The position numbers were made by a program, and so were the translations under genes. Below the pieces are notes generated by a model. That model saw nothing but the letters and a program-made list of their open reading frames with translations. It was not told the origin of the DNA and made no database searches. Below, in pieces: positions 1 to 7,064 of a DNA stretch of 12,548 nucleotides. The first letter of the stretch is position 1. Every line of letters begins with the position of its first letter. This stretch comes from UBA9676 sp036522155 (lineage in GTDB: Bacteria; Actinomycetota; Actinomycetes; Streptosporangiales; Streptosporangiaceae). Location of the stretch: positions 1 through 12,548 of the forward strand of contig DATDGI010000361.1 in NCBI GenBank assembly GCA_036522155.1. The letters are read 5' to 3'.

Positions 1-278
1 GGGCTCTCCGGCACGCCGAGCGCGGTGGCGACCGCCTGCGGCACGATCTCCGGGCTGTCGATCGGGGCGAGCTCCACCCAGCACACGCCGTCAGGGAAGC
101 GGCCGCGGGCCGCGTCGGCGGCGGCCAGCGCGAGCCGGGTCTTCCCGGTGCCACCCGGCCCGGTCAGGCTGATCAGCCGGCTGCTGGCCAGCGCGGCCAC
201 CACTTCGGCCAGTTCCCGCTGGCGGCCTACCAGCGGGACCAGCCGGGCCGGGAGCCGGCCGGTGTTCAGCGCTGCCAC
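1..278 (-). CDS. LuxR/AfsR-type regulatory ATPase, N-terminal part only
   Basis: Reading leftward from a GTG at 278, the frame is open to the window edge, giving 92 codons of a longer gene. The protein begins with the VGRQREL motif, then a P-loop GPGGTGKTRLAL, then WVELAPIDSPEIVPQAVA. This is the usual opening of large actinobacterial STAND ATPases that carry TPRs and often a LuxR HTH or a SARP domain. An in-frame TGA lies just upstream in the lipoprotein gene, and this GTG is the only plausible start after it. A weak GGGCGG sequence precedes it. It starts 13 nt after the lipoprotein stop, so the two are probably co-transcribed. The effector or DNA-binding part lies outside the window, so a specific regulatory role cannot be assigned. 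Confidence 0.8.
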   Translation of the reverse strand, partial: MAALNTGRLPARLVPLVGRQRELAEVVAALASSRLISLTGPGGTGKTRLALAAADAARGRFPDGVCWVELAPIDSPEIVPQAVATALGVPES

Positions 279-291
279 GCGCCCGCCCTGG

Positions 292-1038
292 TTACTGCAC
301 CGGTGTCACCTTGGCGCCCGGCGGCAGCTGGAACAGCGACGCGGACGGCGAGGTGGAATATGACCTGATCTCGAAACTGGTCGGGCTGGAGGCGACCCGG
401 ACATAACCGAGAATCCCCTGTGAGGTCGTGCAGATCGTGCTCGTCCCCTTCACGCCGGCCGCGTTGAAGTCCACACACTGCATGCTGAACCCGTTCACGG
501 TCATTGTCGACGTGTGGACCTTGTCACCGGCAAATCCGGCCGCGAGCGAAAAGTAGCGCAGGAATACCTCCCAATGCGCCGGCGTGTAGAGGCTGAAGAT
601 GTCGTTCTGCGTCGCGGAGCTGGCTTTCCCCAGCTTCTGGCAGGCCCAGCCCGGGCCCGTGGACGGCCGGGTGCAGGAGTATTCGCCGGTGGAATTGGCG
701 ACCAGTTCGGTGGCGATGCCATTGCTTCCCGTGGCGAGCTGCCGGAACAGCAGGCCTTTCGGTGCCTGCACGGCATAGAGGACCGTGGATGGCGAGCTGC
801 CGGTGGTCACGTAGGTGGCCTCGAACGATGCCGGGGCTGACTTCAATTTGCCGGTGAACGTGTCGATGAGGCTCTTGTTGCCCTCGACCGTGTTCTTGAC
901 CTTGTTGAACGCGGACACGGCCCCGCAGCCGGCCAGGCCGAGCCCGGCCAGGGCCAGGGCAGCGGCGGCAGCACAGGCGGCCCGCCGCCCGGGCCCAAAG
1001 GCGGCACTCCGGCCGCTACTGGGTTTCATGACAGGCAT
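292..1038 (-). CDS. Secreted lipoprotein, LolA/LppX-like fold suspected
   Basis: The 248-residue protein begins MPVMKPSSGRS, has a basic stretch (GRRA), a hydrophobic Ala/Leu helix and a lipobox LAGC with the lipidated Cys at residue 38. It should be anchored on the outer face of the cell membrane. The mature part carries four more cysteines in two close pairs (YSC...WAC and MQC...TIC), probably disulfides, and ends in a FQLPPGAKV motif. That ending is common in LolA-like and DUF2092-type lipid-carrier domains, which is the basis for the suggested fold; no catalytic motif is visible. The frame extends to a GTG at 1080, but codons just before 1038 lose the G/C third-position bias, so ATG 1038 (or ATG 1029) is preferred. 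No good Shine-Dalgarno sequence marks any of these starts. It sits between two STAND ATPase genes and is probably co-transcribed with the left one. Confidence 0.8.
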   Translation of the reverse strand: MPVMKPSSGRSAAFGPGRRAACAAAAALALAGLGLAGCGAVSAFNKVKNTVEGNKSLIDTFTGKLKSAPASFEATYVTTGSSPSTVLYAVQAPKGLLFRQLATGSNGIATELVANSTGEYSCTRPSTGPGWACQKLGKASSATQNDIFSLYTPAHWEVFLRYFSLAAGFAGDKVHTSTMTVNGFSMQCVDFNAAGVKGTSTICTTSQGILGYVRVASSPTSFEIRSYSTSPSASLFQLPPGAKVTPVQ

Positions 1039-1070
1039 TACATCATCAGCCGCGCGGTGCCCGCGCGCTC

Positions 1071-1099
1071 CTGACGCCACCGTGGCGAGCGGCTAGAAT
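1071..1099 (+). promoter_or_regulatory. Sigma-70-type promoter for the cyclase-NB-ARC-TPR gene
   Basis: CTGACG at 1071-1076 and TAGAAT at 1094-1099 are separated by exactly 17 nt. They match the -35 and -10 consensus at 4/6 and 5/6 positions. The predicted transcript start is near 1106, giving a leader of about 50 nt to the preferred ATG at 1158. It lies at the divergent boundary with the lipoprotein gene, so both genes may share regulation. Confidence 0.5.
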
Positions 1100-1149
1100 C
1101 GGCACCCTGATCGGTATGGGCAACAATGCTGGCTTGCTTCCCGGGGCGC

Positions 1150-1153
1150 GAGG
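1150..1153 (+). promoter_or_regulatory. Ribosome binding site deciding the 1158 start
   Basis: GAGG lies 4 nt before ATG 1158. The earlier in-frame ATG at 1116 has no Shine-Dalgarno-like sequence and would lie only about 10 nt after the predicted transcript start, so 1158 is the better start. Confidence 0.5.
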
Positions 1154-1157
1154 TCAG

Positions 1158-4100
1158 ATGCAGCATCAGCGGCCAGCCGTCCACCGGACCATACTCGTCG
1201 TGGACGTGGAGGGCTTCGGGGACAAGCGGCGCACCAACCAGGACCGGCTCGCGGTGCGCGACGGCATGTACCGGGCGGTCCAGCAGGCATTCGCCCAGGC
1301 CGACGTGAACTGGGCCGACTGCTACCACGAGAGCTGCGGGGACGGGGTCTTCGTGCTGATCCCCGCGGACGTGCCCAAGGGCCTGTTCGTGGAATCGATA
1401 CCGCGCGAGCTGGCCGGGGCGCTGAGCGAGCACAACGCGGCCCACCGCCCGCCGGAGCAGATCCGGCTCCGGATGGCCCTGCACGCGGGCGAGGTCTATT
1501 ACGACGAGCACGGGGTCACCGCCGAATCGATCAACCTGGCGTTCCGGATGCTGGACGCGCGCCCGCTGAAGGCGGCCCTGGCCGACTCGCCGGGGTCGCT
1601 GGCGATGATCGTCTCGCCGTGGTTCTTCGACGAAGTCGTCCGGCACAGCCCGGGCAGCGACGCGGCCACCTACCGGCCGGTCCAGGTGGCGGTGAAGGAG
1701 ACGTCCTCGATCGGCTGGATCGCCCGCCCGGACCATCCGTACCCGCCGGACGCGCAGAAACTGGACCGGGCCGCGGCCGGCCCGCCCGCGACGGCGGCCG
1801 CCCAGGTGCCACAGCAGCTGCCCGCCCACCCCCCGCATTTCGTCGGCCGCGATGGCGAGCTGGCCCAGCTCACCCAGCTGCTCGACGACGCCGGTGACGG
1901 CGATGAGGGCCCGCTGATACTCGCCATCGACGGCACCGCCGGCGTGGGCAAGACCTCGCTCGCGCTGCGCTGGGCCAACCAGGTGGCGGACCGGTTCGCC
2001 GACGGCCAGCTGTACGTCAACCTGCGGGGGCACGACCCGTCGGGCGCCCCGGTGACCGCGGCCGAGGCGGTCCGCGGGTTCCTCGACACCCTGGGAGCGC
2101 CGGCCGACCGCATCCCGGTCGGCGCGGAAGCCCAGGCGCGGCTGTTCCGCAGCATGCTGGCGGGCAAGCGGATGCTGGTGATGCTGGACAACGCGCGGGA
2201 CGCTGGCCAGGTCCGCCCGGTGCTGCCCGGGCCGGGTGGCTGCCTGGTGCTGATCACCAGCCGGCGCCGGCTGGCCGACCTGGACGAAGCGGTGCCGCTG
2301 ACGCTGGCGACGCTGCCGCCGGATCAGGCCGGGCAGCTGTTCACCCGGCTGGCCCCGGCCGCGGCGGCCGAGCCGGACGCGGTCGCCGACCTCATGCGGC
2401 GGTGCGGCTGCCTGCCGCTGGCCATCCGGCTGCTGGCCGGACGGCTGCGCCACCACCCCTCGTGGACGGTCGCCGACCTGGTTGCGGCGGTGGCGGAATC
2501 CGGCGACGAACTGGCCGAGATCCAGGCCGGCAGTGTGTCAGCGGCGGCCGCCTTCGACCTGTCGTACCGGGATCTGCAGGAGGACGAGCAGCGGCTGTTC
2601 CGCAGCCTTGGGCTGCACCCCGGCCCGGACATCGACACCCGGGCCGCCGCGGCCATGGACGGCACACCGCTGGCCCAGGCCCGGCGCCTGCTCGACGGCC
2701 TGTATGACAACCACCTGATCGAGGAGACGGCGCGCGGCCGGTACGGGATGCACGACCTGCTCCGGGCCTACGCCCGGGCGCTGGCCAGCGGTGACGAGGC
2801 CGCCGATACCGAGGCCCGCACGGGCCGGCTGCTCGGGTACTACCTGCGGGCGGCGCAGGCGGCCGACCGCCACCTGTCCCCCGCGGCGGGCGGGGCGGCC
2901 CAGGGTGCCAATGCCGCCCCGCCGGACGCCGCGCTGCGCGGCGTCCTCCCGGCGCTGGCCACCCGCGACCAGGCGCTGACCTGGATGCGGGCGGAACGCG
3001 CGAACCTGCAGGCGTGCGTGGAGTACGCGACCGCCACCGGCCGCTACTCCGAGGCGGTCGGCATCGCCGCCGCCATGAGCACCTTCCTCTACGACGAGGG
3101 GTACTGGGACCAGGCCAGGAGCATCTACCAGACCGCGGCCGCGGCCGGGACCGCCGCCGGTGACGAGCCCGGCCTGGCTGCGGCGCTGGCCGAGCTCGGG
3201 GCCGGCCAGGCCCGGGCGCTGAACTACCGGGGGTCGGTCCAGTACGTGATCGGCGACTACCGGGCCGCGGCCGAAACCCTGAGCCAGGCCCGGATGCTGT
3301 TCCGCGGCCTGGATGACCCGGCCGGCCAGGCCGAGGTGCTGCTCCGGCTGGCCGCGGTGCAGCTGGAGACCGGGGACTACCCGGCCGCCGCGGACGCGCT
3401 CGGCGAGGCGCTCCCCATCTGCCGTGACCTCGGCGACCAGGCCGGGCAGGCCGCCGCGCTGGCCTACACCGGCACCGTGAAGTTCGAGACCGGCGATTAC
3501 CCGGCCGCGGCCGGGGCCCTGGCCGGGGCGCTCGCCGCCTACCAGGACCTGGGCGACCAGGCCGGGCAGGTCACCGCGCTCAGCGACCTGAGCGCGGTAC
3601 AGGTGACCACCGGGGAGTACGACGCCGCCGCGGCCAGCCTCAGCCAGGCGCCCATCCTGTCCGGCGGCGCCGGGCACCGGCTCGCCGAGGCCAGCGCCCT
3701 GAGCCGGCTGGGCGAGCTGCGGCTGGCGACCGGTGACCTGCCCGCGGCGGCCGAGGCGCTGTCGGCGTCGCTGGACCGCTACGGCGAGCTGGCCGAGGCC
3801 CGCGGCCAGGCCAGGGTGCTGAAGGATCTGGGCGCCGTGCAGCGCGCCACCGGCGATTACCCGGCGGCGGACAGCAGCCTGACCCAGGCGCTCGGGCTGT
3901 TCCGTGAGGCCGGTGACCGGGCCGGCCAGGCCGACACGCTCAACCAGCTCGGCCTGCTGCGGCAGGCCACCGGCCAGGAGCAGGAGGCGCTGGCCTCCTT
4001 CCGTGACGCGCTGGCGCGCGCCCGCGAGCTGCACACGCCGCTGCACGAGGCCCGGGCACTGGCCGGCATCGGGCGCGGACTGGCCAGCACCGGCGACAGC

Positions 4101-4217
4101 GACGGCGCCGCCCGCCATCTCAGCCAGGCGCTCGCCATCTACCAGCGGCTCGGCGTCCCGGAGGCGGCCGGGGCGGAAGTGGATCTCAGCGGCCTCAGCC
4201 CGGGCCGCGCCGGCTGA
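1158..4217 (+). CDS. Nucleotidyl cyclase-NB-ARC-TPR fusion STAND protein
   Basis: A cytoplasmic protein of 1019 residues (1033 if started at ATG 1116). Residues 10-190 resemble a class III nucleotidyl cyclase: ILVVDVEGF carries the first metal Asp (D16), ESCGDGVF the second (D62), RMALHAGEV matches the RIGIHTGPV strand, and NLAFR matches the transition-state NxxxR pair (N126, R130). The purine-contact position before GD is Glu (E58), as in guanylate cyclases, but the second specificity position is not clearly conserved. An NB-ARC ATPase follows at about 225-540: FVGRDGEL, Walker A GTAGVGKT (259-266), Walker B LVMLDNA (340-346), ITSRRR sensor, CGCLPLA motif and the winged-helix MHDLLRAYAR (530-540). 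The C-terminus is a TPR array from about 676. No SARP or HTH DNA-binding domain is visible, unlike AfsR. Family knowledge suggests a ligand-gated switch: TPRs sense, NB-ARC oligomerises, and the N-terminal domain is the output. Cyclase activity and product are inferred. Confidence 0.9.
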   Translation: MQHQRPAVHRTILVVDVEGFGDKRRTNQDRLAVRDGMYRAVQQAFAQADVNWADCYHESCGDGVFVLIPADVPKGLFVESIPRELAGALSEHNAAHRPPEQIRLRMALHAGEVYYDEHGVTAESINLAFRMLDARPLKAALADSPGSLAMIVSPWFFDEVVRHSPGSDAATYRPVQVAVKETSSIGWIARPDHPYPPDAQKLDRAAAGPPATAAAQVPQQLPAHPPHFVGRDGELAQLTQLLDDAGDGDEGPLILAIDGTAGVGKTSLALRWANQVADRFADGQLYVNLRGHDPSGAPVTAAEAVRGFLDTLGAPADRIPVGAEAQARLFRSMLAGKRMLVMLDNARDAGQVRPVLPGPGGCLVLITSRRRLADLDEAVPLTLATLPPDQAGQLFTRLAPAAAAEPDAVADLMRRCGCLPLAIRLLAGRLRHHPSWTVADLVAAVAESGDELAEIQAGSVSAAAAFDLSYRDLQEDEQRLFRSLGLHPGPDIDTRAAAAMDGTPLAQARRLLDGLYDNHLIEETARGRYGMHDLLRAYARALASGDEAADTEARTGRLLGYYLRAAQAADRHLSPAAGGAAQGANAAPPDAALRGVLPALATRDQALTWMRAERANLQACVEYATATGRYSEAVGIAAAMSTFLYDEGYWDQARSIYQTAAAAGTAAGDEPGLAAALAELGAGQARALNYRGSVQYVIGDYRAAAETLSQARMLFRGLDDPAGQAEVLLRLAAVQLETGDYPAAADALGEALPICRDLGDQAGQAAALAYTGTVKFETGDYPAAAGALAGALAAYQDLGDQAGQVTALSDLSAVQVTTGEYDAAAASLSQAPILSGGAGHRLAEASALSRLGELRLATGDLPAAAEALSASLDRYGELAEARGQARVLKDLGAVQRATGDYPAADSSLTQALGLFREAGDRAGQADTLNQLGLLRQATGQEQEALASFRDALARARELHTPLHEARALAGIGRGLASTGDSDGAARHLSQALAIYQRLGVPEAAGAEVDLSGLSPGRAG
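3252..4163 (+). repeat. Exact 120-bp-period TPR repeat array
   Basis: Within the fusion protein, the motif GDYPAAA...AL recurs with a strict 40-residue (120-bp) step, starting at residues 699, 739, 779, 819, 859, 899, 939 and 979. The eighth copy is partial. Copies two and three are nearly identical over the GDQAGQ segment and its DNA, suggesting recent duplication. Such 40-42-residue TPRs form superhelical ligand-binding scaffolds in STAND proteins. Confidence 0.85.
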
Positions 4218-4229
4218 CCCGGCCCAGCC
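4212..4229. terminator. Weak hairpin at the convergent junction
   Basis: GGCTG (4212-4216) can pair with CAGCC (4225-4229) around an 8-nt loop. It overlaps the stop of the cyclase-NB-ARC gene and lies in the 27-bp gap before the convergent ABC transporter gene. There is no T-tract, so termination here is only a suggestion. Confidence 0.2.
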
Positions 4230-4244
4230 ACCCGGCCACCGCTG

Positions 4245-6779
4245 TCAGGCCCGCCGGCCCGGGCCCTGCCGTACCAGCCGCCACCAGGCGAGCACAGCGA
4301 AGGCCATGCCGAGCAGGATCAGCGCGGCCATGTCCACCAGCCAGGCGTGGGCGGTATGCGCCCACAGCGGGTCGGTCGGGCTGCCCGGCGCCGGGGGCAT
4401 GATCACGTTGAGGTTGGACGTGGATGCCGTCAGCGCGTACCCCCACCGGGACGGGGACAGCCACGAGATCTGGTTCAGGCCGGCCTTCCCGGCGATCGCG
4501 AACACGCCACCGGTCAGGATGACCTCGACCACGACCACGACCATCAGGATCGGCATCGTCTTCTCAGAGGTGTTGACCGACGCCGATATCAGCAGCCCCA
4601 GCGCCATGGACACCACCGCGAGCACGGCCAGCGCGATGATCAGTTCCGCCAGCGGGAACCCGTGCAGGAACGATCCGCTGGGCGGCAGTTTCCTGGTAGC
4701 CAGGCCGATCAGCACCATGATCGCGGCCTGGATGCCGCTGATCATCCCGAGCACGGCCAGCTTGGACGCCAGGTAGGAGGCGGTGGACAGGCCCGCCGCC
4801 CGCTCCCGGCCGTAGATGGAGCGCTCCTTCACCAGTTCCCTGACCGCGTTGAACGCCCCGGCGAAGCAGGCGCAGATGACCAGGATGAGCAGCAGCGACG
4901 AGGCCGAGTTGTTGACGCCGACCACCGCGCTGTGCGCGAGGTGCCCGACCGTGGCGTGCGCCGAGGCATGCGCCGAGGCGTGCGCGGTCGGGTGCGCATG
5001 GGCCGCCGGGTGCAGCGCCTGGGCACCGGTGTGGTGGTGCTTGGCCGCCTGTTTACCGTGGTGCTTGGGCACCGCGGGCACTGGCCCGGGGGCCAGCCCG
5101 TCGGCGGCCGGGATGGCCAGGATGACGCCGCCGAGCACGACCGGCGCACCGGCCAGCAGCCCCAGGTAGACCCGGTCCGACCCGATCACCGCCAGGTAGC
5201 GCCGGCACAGCGTGCTGAACTGGGCGAACCGGTTCTTCGTCGGCGGCGGTGGCGGCGCCTGCCGCTGCCCGCCCACCGCGGCCCGCCCGTCGGTGGCGGC
5301 CATCACGTATTGCGCGTACCACGTTGACCGCCGGTACTCTCCGGCCCAGTCGCGGTTCGGCTCGGCGTCGAACGACTGGAACACCTCGGCCCAGCCCGGC
5401 TTGGCGAAGTGCTTCAGGCCGTCCTGCGGCGGGCCGAAGTAGGCCACCTTGCCCCCGGGCACCAGCACCAGCAGCCGGTCGCAGATGTCCAGGTTGGCCA
5501 CGCTGTGGGTGACCACGATGACCGTCCGGCCATCCCCGGCCAGCCCCCTCATCATCTCCATGACCGATTTGTCCAGGCCGGGGTCCAGGCCGGACGTCGG
5601 CTCGTCCAGGAACAGCAGCGACGGCTTGGTCATCAGCTCCAGCGCGACGTTGACCCGCTTCTGCTGCCCGCCCGACAGCCGGTCGGTCCGGGTCTCGGCG
5701 TGGTTGGACAGGGACAGCTCCGCCAGCACCTCGTCCACCCGGTGGTTCCGCTCGGCCTTGCTCGTGTCACGGGGGAAACGCAATTCAGCGGCATAACGGA
5801 GGGCCCGGCGTGCCGTCAGCTGGGTGTGCAGGATGTTTTCCTGCGGGACAAGACCGATGCGGTGCCGCAGCTCGGCGTAGTGGGTGTACAGGTCACGGTC
5901 GTCGTACAGCACCCGGCCACCGTTGGCCGGCCGCATCCCGGTGAGGGCCCCGAGCAGCGTGGACTTGCCGGCCCCGCTCGGGCCGATGATGCCGAGCAGG
6001 CACCGCTCGCCGAGCGGGAAGCTGACGTGGTCGAGCAGGACCTTGCCGCTGGGCAGGGTGACGGTCAGATCCTGGGCGACCAGCGAGATGTCGCCGGTGT
6101 CGACGAACTCGAGCAGCTCGTTCCCGGACAGGCGGAACATGGACGGCCCGATGCCGACGATGTCCCCGTCGGTCAGCGGCGCGGTGGTGATCCGCTGGCC
6201 GTTCACGAACGTCCCGTTGTGGCTGTTCAGGTCCACGATCTGGTACCGGTCGCCGACCTTGCGCAGCTCGGCGTGGTGCCGGGACACCCCCAGGTCGGCG
6301 ATCACGATGTCGTTGTCCTGGGCCCGGCCGATGCGCAGCACCTTGGTCGGCAGCTGGCGGATGACGCTGGGCGAGCGGTGGGACGACGTCAGGCCGGGCA
6401 GGCTGGGACCGTGCTCGGGGATGGGCATGGCGACGGCGGTGGGCGGGCGCGGCGGCGGGCCGGCCGTGCAGGTGATGACCGGGCCGTTCGCCGGGTGGCC
6501 GAGCCGGATGGTCCGCTCGCCGGTCAGGCCGATCCGGCTGACCCGCTCCTGCCCCAGATAGGTGCCGTTGGTGCTGCCCGCATCGGTGAAGACCCAGGCC
6601 CCGTCTTCCACCGCGATCTTGGCGTGCTGCCAGGACACCCGATCGTCGCCAAGGACGATGTCGGACTGGGGATCCCGGCCGATGGTGTAGGACCTGCCCG
6701 GCTGCAGGGTACGGTCAGCGCCTTCGCACCTAACCGCGAGCGGCAGGGTAGTTGAAGACACTGGTTGCTCGGTCGCCAT
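4245..6779 (-). CDS. FHA-FHA-ABC half-transporter, Rv1747-like
   Basis: An 844-residue inner-membrane exporter. FHA1 is at about 30-95 (YTIGRD, SWQH, GSTNGTYLG) and FHA2 at about 146-215 (LRIGR, VSRHH, SHNGTFVNG); both keep the phosphothreonine-binding residues. The ABCG-like ATPase spans about 235-460: Walker A GPSGAGKST (267-275), VPQE Q-loop, signature LSGGQQKR (368-375), Walker B LLFLDEP (388-394) and H-switch VVTHS. A Pro-rich linker (APPPPPTKN) leads to six predicted membrane segments near 537-557, 625-645, 669-692, 709-732, 742-765 and 812-832. The domain order and length match M. tuberculosis Rv1747 (two FHA domains, about 865 residues), which is phosphorylated by PknF on Thr residues between its FHA domains. 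The inter-FHA linker here has candidate Thr residues (T114, T131). The loop between segments 1 and 2 is unusually His-rich. The gene diverges from a kinase gene. The exported substrate is unknown; a phosphatidylinositol mannoside-type lipid is an inference from Rv1747. ATG 6779 has only a poor Shine-Dalgarno sequence. Confidence 0.93.
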   Translation of the reverse strand: MATEQPVSSTTLPLAVRCEGADRTLQPGRSYTIGRDPQSDIVLGDDRVSWQHAKIAVEDGAWVFTDAGSTNGTYLGQERVSRIGLTGERTIRLGHPANGPVITCTAGPPPRPPTAVAMPIPEHGPSLPGLTSSHRSPSVIRQLPTKVLRIGRAQDNDIVIADLGVSRHHAELRKVGDRYQIVDLNSHNGTFVNGQRITTAPLTDGDIVGIGPSMFRLSGNELLEFVDTGDISLVAQDLTVTLPSGKVLLDHVSFPLGERCLLGIIGPSGAGKSTLLGALTGMRPANGGRVLYDDRDLYTHYAELRHRIGLVPQENILHTQLTARRALRYAAELRFPRDTSKAERNHRVDEVLAELSLSNHAETRTDRLSGGQQKRVNVALELMTKPSLLFLDEPTSGLDPGLDKSVMEMMRGLAGDGRTVIVVTHSVANLDICDRLLVLVPGGKVAYFGPPQDGLKHFAKPGWAEVFQSFDAEPNRDWAGEYRRSTWYAQYVMAATDGRAAVGGQRQAPPPPPTKNRFAQFSTLCRRYLAVIGSDRVYLGLLAGAPVVLGGVILAIPAADGLAPGPVPAVPKHHGKQAAKHHHTGAQALHPAAHAHPTAHASAHASAHATVGHLAHSAVVGVNNSASSLLLILVICACFAGAFNAVRELVKERSIYGRERAAGLSTASYLASKLAVLGMISGIQAAIMVLIGLATRKLPPSGSFLHGFPLAELIIALAVLAVVSMALGLLISASVNTSEKTMPILMVVVVVEVILTGGVFAIAGKAGLNQISWLSPSRWGYALTASTSNLNVIMPPAPGSPTDPLWAHTAHAWLVDMAALILLGMAFAVLAWWRLVRQGPGRRA

Positions 6780-6810
6780 TTGCCAACTCTAGAGCGATTT
6801 GGGGTGGAGA

Positions 6811-6818
6811 AGTATCTA
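6811..6818 (-). promoter_or_regulatory. Possible -10 element for the FHA-ABC gene
   Basis: On the minus strand TAGATACT resembles an actinobacterial -10 box, 32 nt before the ATG at 6779. The -35 region at the right distance is poor, so this is tentative. Confidence 0.25.
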
Positions 6819-6896
6819 CTGGGCCACCACTGGCAGTTCTTTTCACGCGGCCCCCCGCGACCGTATGAGCGGACGTAACGAAATCGTCTCTCTCGG

Positions 6897-6927
6897 TTGA
6901 CAGCTAAGCGGACGAAGCTCACATACT
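6897..6927 (+). promoter_or_regulatory. Sigma-70-like promoter for the kinase gene
   Basis: A perfect TTGACA (6897-6902) is followed after 19 nt by CATACT (6922-6927), a 4/6 match to the -10 consensus. The long spacer suggests that activation may need a regulator. The leader to GTG 7065 would be about 130 nt. Confidence 0.45.
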
Positions 6928-6946
6928 GGGGAGGTTCCCGCTTAGC
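6903..6946. promoter_or_regulatory. Operator-like 9-bp inverted repeat around the kinase promoter
   Basis: GCTAAGCGG (6903-6911) and CCGCTTAGC (6938-6946) are perfect inverted copies 26 bp apart. They start directly after the -35 box and end just past the predicted transcript start, enclosing the -10 box. The sequence AGCGGACG at 6907-6914 is also present in direct orientation at 6868-6875. The layout suits binding of a dimeric regulator to two half-sites, although an RNA hairpin from the minus strand is also possible. Confidence 0.45.
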
Positions 6947-7064
6947 CAGGTACCCAATCTCTTGTGCCGCGCACTGGCCTACGCTTCGGTGAGGATCTTG
7001 TGGTGGCTGACGCGCCAGGTCCGGTGACAGCATCGAGCACCTGGAGCGCTGAGCGGGAGGCACG

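Noticed and set aside
1083..1111. Possible minus-strand promoter for the lipoprotein (TTGCCC-like and GATTCT)
   Set aside because: The -10 element matches consensus at only about half of the positions, so I did not list it as a feature.
1038..2456. Long minus-strand open frame opposite the cyclase and ATPase domains
   Set aside because: It is antisense to clear domain-bearing sequence. Its translation is Arg/Gln/Pro-rich without any motif, as expected for a shadow frame in GC-rich DNA.
2538..4118. Minus-strand open frame of 526 codons opposite the TPR region
   Set aside because: The product is a low-complexity Gly/Gln/Val/Arg sequence mirroring the TPR repeats. The plus strand carries canonical NB-ARC and TPR motifs.
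5409..6755. Plus-strand open frame opposite the FHA-ABC gene
   Set aside because: It has no recognisable domain, while the opposite strand encodes complete Walker, signature and FHA motifs.
6907..6939. Possible ECF-sigma promoter on the minus strand (GGAAC followed by CGTC)
   Set aside because: The spacer is about 19 nt, longer than the usual 16-17 nt for this type, and no nearby leader supports it.
6524..7063. Minus-strand open frame crossing the divergent intergenic region
   Set aside because: It overlaps the FHA1 coding sequence in another frame and the promoter region; the peptide has no coherent domain.
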